A DNA stretch of 64,000 nt from Belnapia rosea (lineage in GTDB: Bacteria > Pseudomonadota > Alphaproteobacteria > Acetobacterales > Acetobacteraceae), in NCBI RefSeq assembly GCF_900101615.1, contig NZ_FMZX01000008.1:62001-126000 (forward strand). The letters are read 5' to 3'. Position 1 is the stretch's first letter; every line of letters starts with the position of its first letter. A program made the translations under genes and the position numbers. Positions 61,893 through 64,000 of the stretch are shown piece after piece. The notes beneath the pieces were generated by a model that ran no database searches, had not been told where the DNA came from, and worked only from the letters and a program-made list of their open reading frames with translations.

Positions 61893-62090
61893 CCCTCTGT
61901 CCGGTGAACCTGAGAGATTCGGCCAGCGGCCTTCGGGCCGGGCCTTACTCCTTCGGTGCCAGCACCTTGCGGCACCAGGCTTTCCAGAGGTCCCTTCTCC
62001 GCGCGGCCCTTCTGCCTGAGCGTTTCCGGGGGCCGGTTGCGCCTTCGGCGGAGGCACCCGGTTGGCCGGGCAGCCCCTCTCTCCCGCGCG
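61893..62090 (-). ncRNA. tandem glycine riboswitch
   Basis: Read leftwards, two aptamers lie in front of gcvT. Aptamer 1 (about 61998-62090) has GCGGGAGAG, GCCGAAGGCGCAA-like GCCTCCGCCGAAGGCGCAA, GGAAACGCTCAGGCAGAAGG and a closing CCGCGCGG. Aptamer 2 (about 61893-61995) has ACCTCTGG, CACCGAAGGAGTAA, ATCTCTCAGGTTCACCGGAC and CAGAGG. These are the conserved cores of the gcvT riboswitch family, which turns on gcv expression when glycine binds. The remaining 45 bases before the GTG probably form the expression platform. The rest of the 303-base gap (62091-62150) shows nothing recognisable. Confidence 0.9.
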
Positions 62091-62150
62091 GTATCTGCGG
62101 GTACGCCTGTCTAGCCCGGCGCGGCCCTTCGATGCAATGCCGCGCTGTGG

Positions 62151-62678
62151 TCAGCGCGGCCCGCGGCGGCGGTTGAGCGCCAGGTCCTCCGGCGTGAGCT
62201 GGAAGGAGACCAGCAGCCGGTAATCCGATGCCTGCCGGTTCTCCCCGACCGGCAGGGAGATCGAGACCGGCGCGCTGTCGATCGTGCTACGCGTCTCGTT
62301 GCGGCCGAAATTCACCCGCTCGACGAAGCCCTGCCGGCTGAGGATGGCGTCGGTGCGGCGGTCGATCACGGCGACGAACCAGGGCAGGTCGACGCTCCGC
62401 CCCTCCGAGGCGGCGCCGCGCTCGACGCTGAAGCCGGCGGTCATCTGCAAATTGATGCTGCGGTCGCCCCGCCCTGGCCTGCAGGAGCCGTTGAGGCCGA
62501 TCAGCCGGGCGTCGAAATCGAGGCCGGTCAGGTCCTGCGGGCCGCCGGGGCGGTAGCGGGTCAGGTCGGCGCCCTCTGCCAGCAGGCCCGGATTCGGGCA
62601 GGCGATCGGCAATTGGGTGCTGCCGCCGGCACCGCACCCGGCCAAAAGCAGGGCCAACAGGACAACTCTCGACCGCAT
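62151..62678 (-). CDS. putative lipoprotein
   Basis: This 175-residue protein starts MRSRVVLLALLLAGCGAGG, a classic lipoprotein signal with LLAGC. The mature part has beta-rich features and a conserved-looking CRPGRGDRSINLQMTAGF. No family recalled. ATG at 62678 is preceded by AGGGGG at about eight bases; the ATG at 62684 would be too close to that site. It diverges from ispH. Confidence 0.72.
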   Translation of the reverse strand: MRSRVVLLALLLAGCGAGGSTQLPIACPNPGLLAEGADLTRYRPGGPQDLTGLDFDARLIGLNGSCRPGRGDRSINLQMTAGFSVERGAASEGRSVDLPWFVAVIDRRTDAILSRQGFVERVNFGRNETRSTIDSAPVSISLPVGENRQASDYRLLVSFQLTPEDLALNRRRGPR

Positions 62679-62785
62679 CACCATATCCCCCTTGAGCCCG
62701 GACGGCGGGCCGCTAGTGTGCGCCCCGCCCACTGTGCCCGCCGGCCCGTCGGCACGGCAAATAGCGCCAGCGAGCGAGAGGCACC

Positions 62786-63769
62786 ATGGACCTGCACCCC
62801 GACGCGCACGAGCGCAACCTGCCCCGGCTGAATGTCCTGCTGGCCGGGCCCCGCGGCTTCTGCGCCGGCGTGGACCGCGCGATCAAGATCGTGGAGGAGG
62901 CGATCCGCCGCTACGGCGCCCCTGTCTATGTCCGGCACGAAATCGTCCACAACCGCTTCGTCGTCGAAAGCCTGGAGCGCCAGGGCGCCATCTTCGTCGA
63001 GGAGCTGGACGAGGTGCCGGATGACGCGCCGGTGGTCTTCTCCGCCCATGGCGTGCCGAAATCGGTGCCCGCCGAGGCGAGCCGCCGCAAGCTCTTCTAC
63101 CTGGACGCCACCTGCCCCCTCGTCAGCAAGGTGCATCGCGAGGCCGAGCAGCACTTCACCCGTGGCCGGCACATCCTGCTGATCGGCCATGCCGGCCACC
63201 CGGAGGTGGTCGGCACCATGGGCCAGCTCCCCGAAGGCACGGTGACGCTGATCGAGGATGCCGCCCAGGCCCGCACCGCGCCGGTGCCCGGGGGGGTGCC
63301 GCTGGCCTTCATCACCCAGACCACCCTCTCGGTCGACGACACCACGGATATCGTGGCGGCACTGCGCGAGCGCTTCCCCGAGATCCATGCGCCGGCCAAG
63401 GAGGACATCTGCTACGCCACCACCAACCGCCAGGCGGCGGTGAAGGCGATCGCCAACCGGGCGGAGCTGATGGTGGTGGTTGGCGCGCCGAATTCCTCCA
63501 ACTCCCTCCGTCTCGTCGAGGTGGCGGAACGCGCCGGTTGCCCACGGGCGGTGATGGTGCAGCGGGGCCGCGACCTCGACCTCTCGCTGGCCGAGGGCCT
63601 CGCCACCATCGGCGTCACCGCCGGCGCCAGCGCCCCCGAGGTGCTGGTGGAGGAGGTGCTGACCCGGCTGCGCGAGCGTTTCACCCTGGTGATCGAGGAG
63701 GTCGTGGTCGCCGAGGAGACCATCACCTTCAAGCTGCCCGGCGCCCTCCAGACCGAAGGCGCACGCTAG
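62786..63769 (+). CDS. ispH: 4-hydroxy-3-methylbut-2-enyl diphosphate reductase
   Basis: This 327-residue [4Fe-4S] enzyme is the last step of the MEP isoprenoid route, making IPP and DMAPP. The three cluster cysteines are visible in GPRGFCAGV (C26), [12 protein letters not shown] and [20 protein letters not shown] and VGAPNSSNS complete the substrate site. Length is normal. It is followed at seven bases by thrB, as in many alphaproteobacteria. Confidence 0.97.
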   Translation: MDLHPDAHERNLPRLNVLLAGPRGFCAGVDRAIKIVEEAIRRYGAPVYVRHEIVHNRFVVESLERQGAIFVEELDEVPDDAPVVFSAHGVPKSVPAEASRRKLFYLDATCPLVSKVHREAEQHFTRGRHILLIGHAGHPEVVGTMGQLPEGTVTLIEDAAQARTAPVPGGVPLAFITQTTLSVDDTTDIVAALRERFPEIHAPAKEDICYATTNRQAAVKAIANRAELMVVVGAPNSSNSLRLVEVAERAGCPRAVMVQRGRDLDLSLAEGLATIGVTAGASAPEVLVEEVLTRLRERFTLVIEEVVVAEETITFKLPGALQTEGAR

Positions 63770-63775
63770 CCTCCC

Positions 63776-64000
63776 ATGGCCGTCTACACCGAAGTCACCG
63801 ACGAGGCGCTGCGCAGCTTCCTCGCCGCCTATCCGCTCGGCGATCTCATCGCCTTCCGCGGCATCGCCGAGGGGGTGGAGAATTCCAACTACGCGCTGAA
63901 GACCAGGGCGGGCGACTTCATCCTGACGCTCTACGAGAAGCGCGTCGATCCGGCGGAGCTGCCCTGGTTTCTCGGGCTGATGGAGCATCTGGCCGCCCGC
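63776..64000 (+). CDS. thrB: homoserine kinase ThrB (type II), 5' part
   Basis: The first 75 codons are present before the window ends. The start MAVYTEVTDEALRSFLAAYP, followed by GIAEGVENSNYALKT, is the signature N-terminus of the alphaproteobacterial ThrB of the choline/ethanolamine-kinase fold. It phosphorylates homoserine in threonine synthesis. The rest lies outside the window. Confidence 0.92.
   Translation, partial: MAVYTEVTDEALRSFLAAYPLGDLIAFRGIAEGVENSNYALKTRAGDFILTLYEKRVDPAELPWFLGLMEHLAAR

Overview
The window is chromosomal DNA of very high GC from an alphaproteobacterium, most likely a Roseomonas-like member of the Acetobacteraceae. This is inferred from gene content and order. A CcrM-type GANTC methylase and CarD are present. 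The ATP synthase F0 genes (atpI-B-E-F'-F) stand apart from F1. A mitochondrial-SUV3-like helicase is followed by S4 protein, fdxA and carD, and ispH is followed by thrB. There is no phage, transposon, CRISPR array, rRNA or tRNA that I can recognise. Genes are tightly packed, with many ATGA/TGATG/GTGA start-stop overlaps and many GTG/TTG starts.

Layout. 1-4.8 kb: a partial membrane protein, cytochrome b561, a 25-residue membrane peptide, a lipoprotein, a TauD-type dioxygenase, a Tat-exported solute-binding protein and a small HTH-like protein. 4.9-9.0 kb: dnaB-alr-mlaE-mlaF, read leftwards, with two DnaA boxes in front of dnaB. 9.2-12.4 kb: a leaderless GH16 glucanase, cyclopropane-fatty-acid synthase and an MFS carrier. 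12.5-18.2 kb: helicase, S4 protein, fdxA, carD and a ketopantoate-reductase-like gene. 18.2-21.5 kb: MFS, DJ-1/PfpI and a glycosyltransferase pair. 21.5-25.4 kb: a radical SAM protein behind two LexA boxes, two cupins, rnhB and ccrM. 25.4-30.2 kb: a chemoreceptor, an M20 peptidase and a class III aminotransferase. 30.2-36.5 kb: a leftward carbohydrate operon GH15-zwf-HAD-pgl-rpiA. 36.5-44.1 kb: hupE, mutY/dciA (back-to-back starts), a DsbA-like protein and a giant smc. 44.1-49.9 kb: a histidine kinase, an ABC exporter and the F0 operon. 50-54 kb: three solute-binding proteins with no permease. 54-62.1 kb: a dehydrogenase, a GFA protein and a leftward operon that begins with a tandem glycine riboswitch and runs gcvT-gcvH-gcvP-nudix-cupin-hydrolase-small protein. 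62.1-64 kb: a lipoprotein, ispH and partial thrB.

Most notable observations. (1) The SMC protein is 1543 residues long because both coiled-coil arms carry three 90-residue units directly flanking the hinge, with the same number and period in each arm. (2) Two GTTC-N7-GTTC LexA boxes, in opposite orientation, bracket the promoter of an SplB-related radical SAM gene. (3) Two DnaA boxes precede dnaB. (4) Three GANTC sites cluster just upstream of ccrM. (5) A 14-bp perfect hairpin separates atpE from atpF'. Replication and chromosome functions (dnaB, the dciA-like loader, smc, ccrM, rnhB, mutY) are unusually well represented, but they are spread over several operons.
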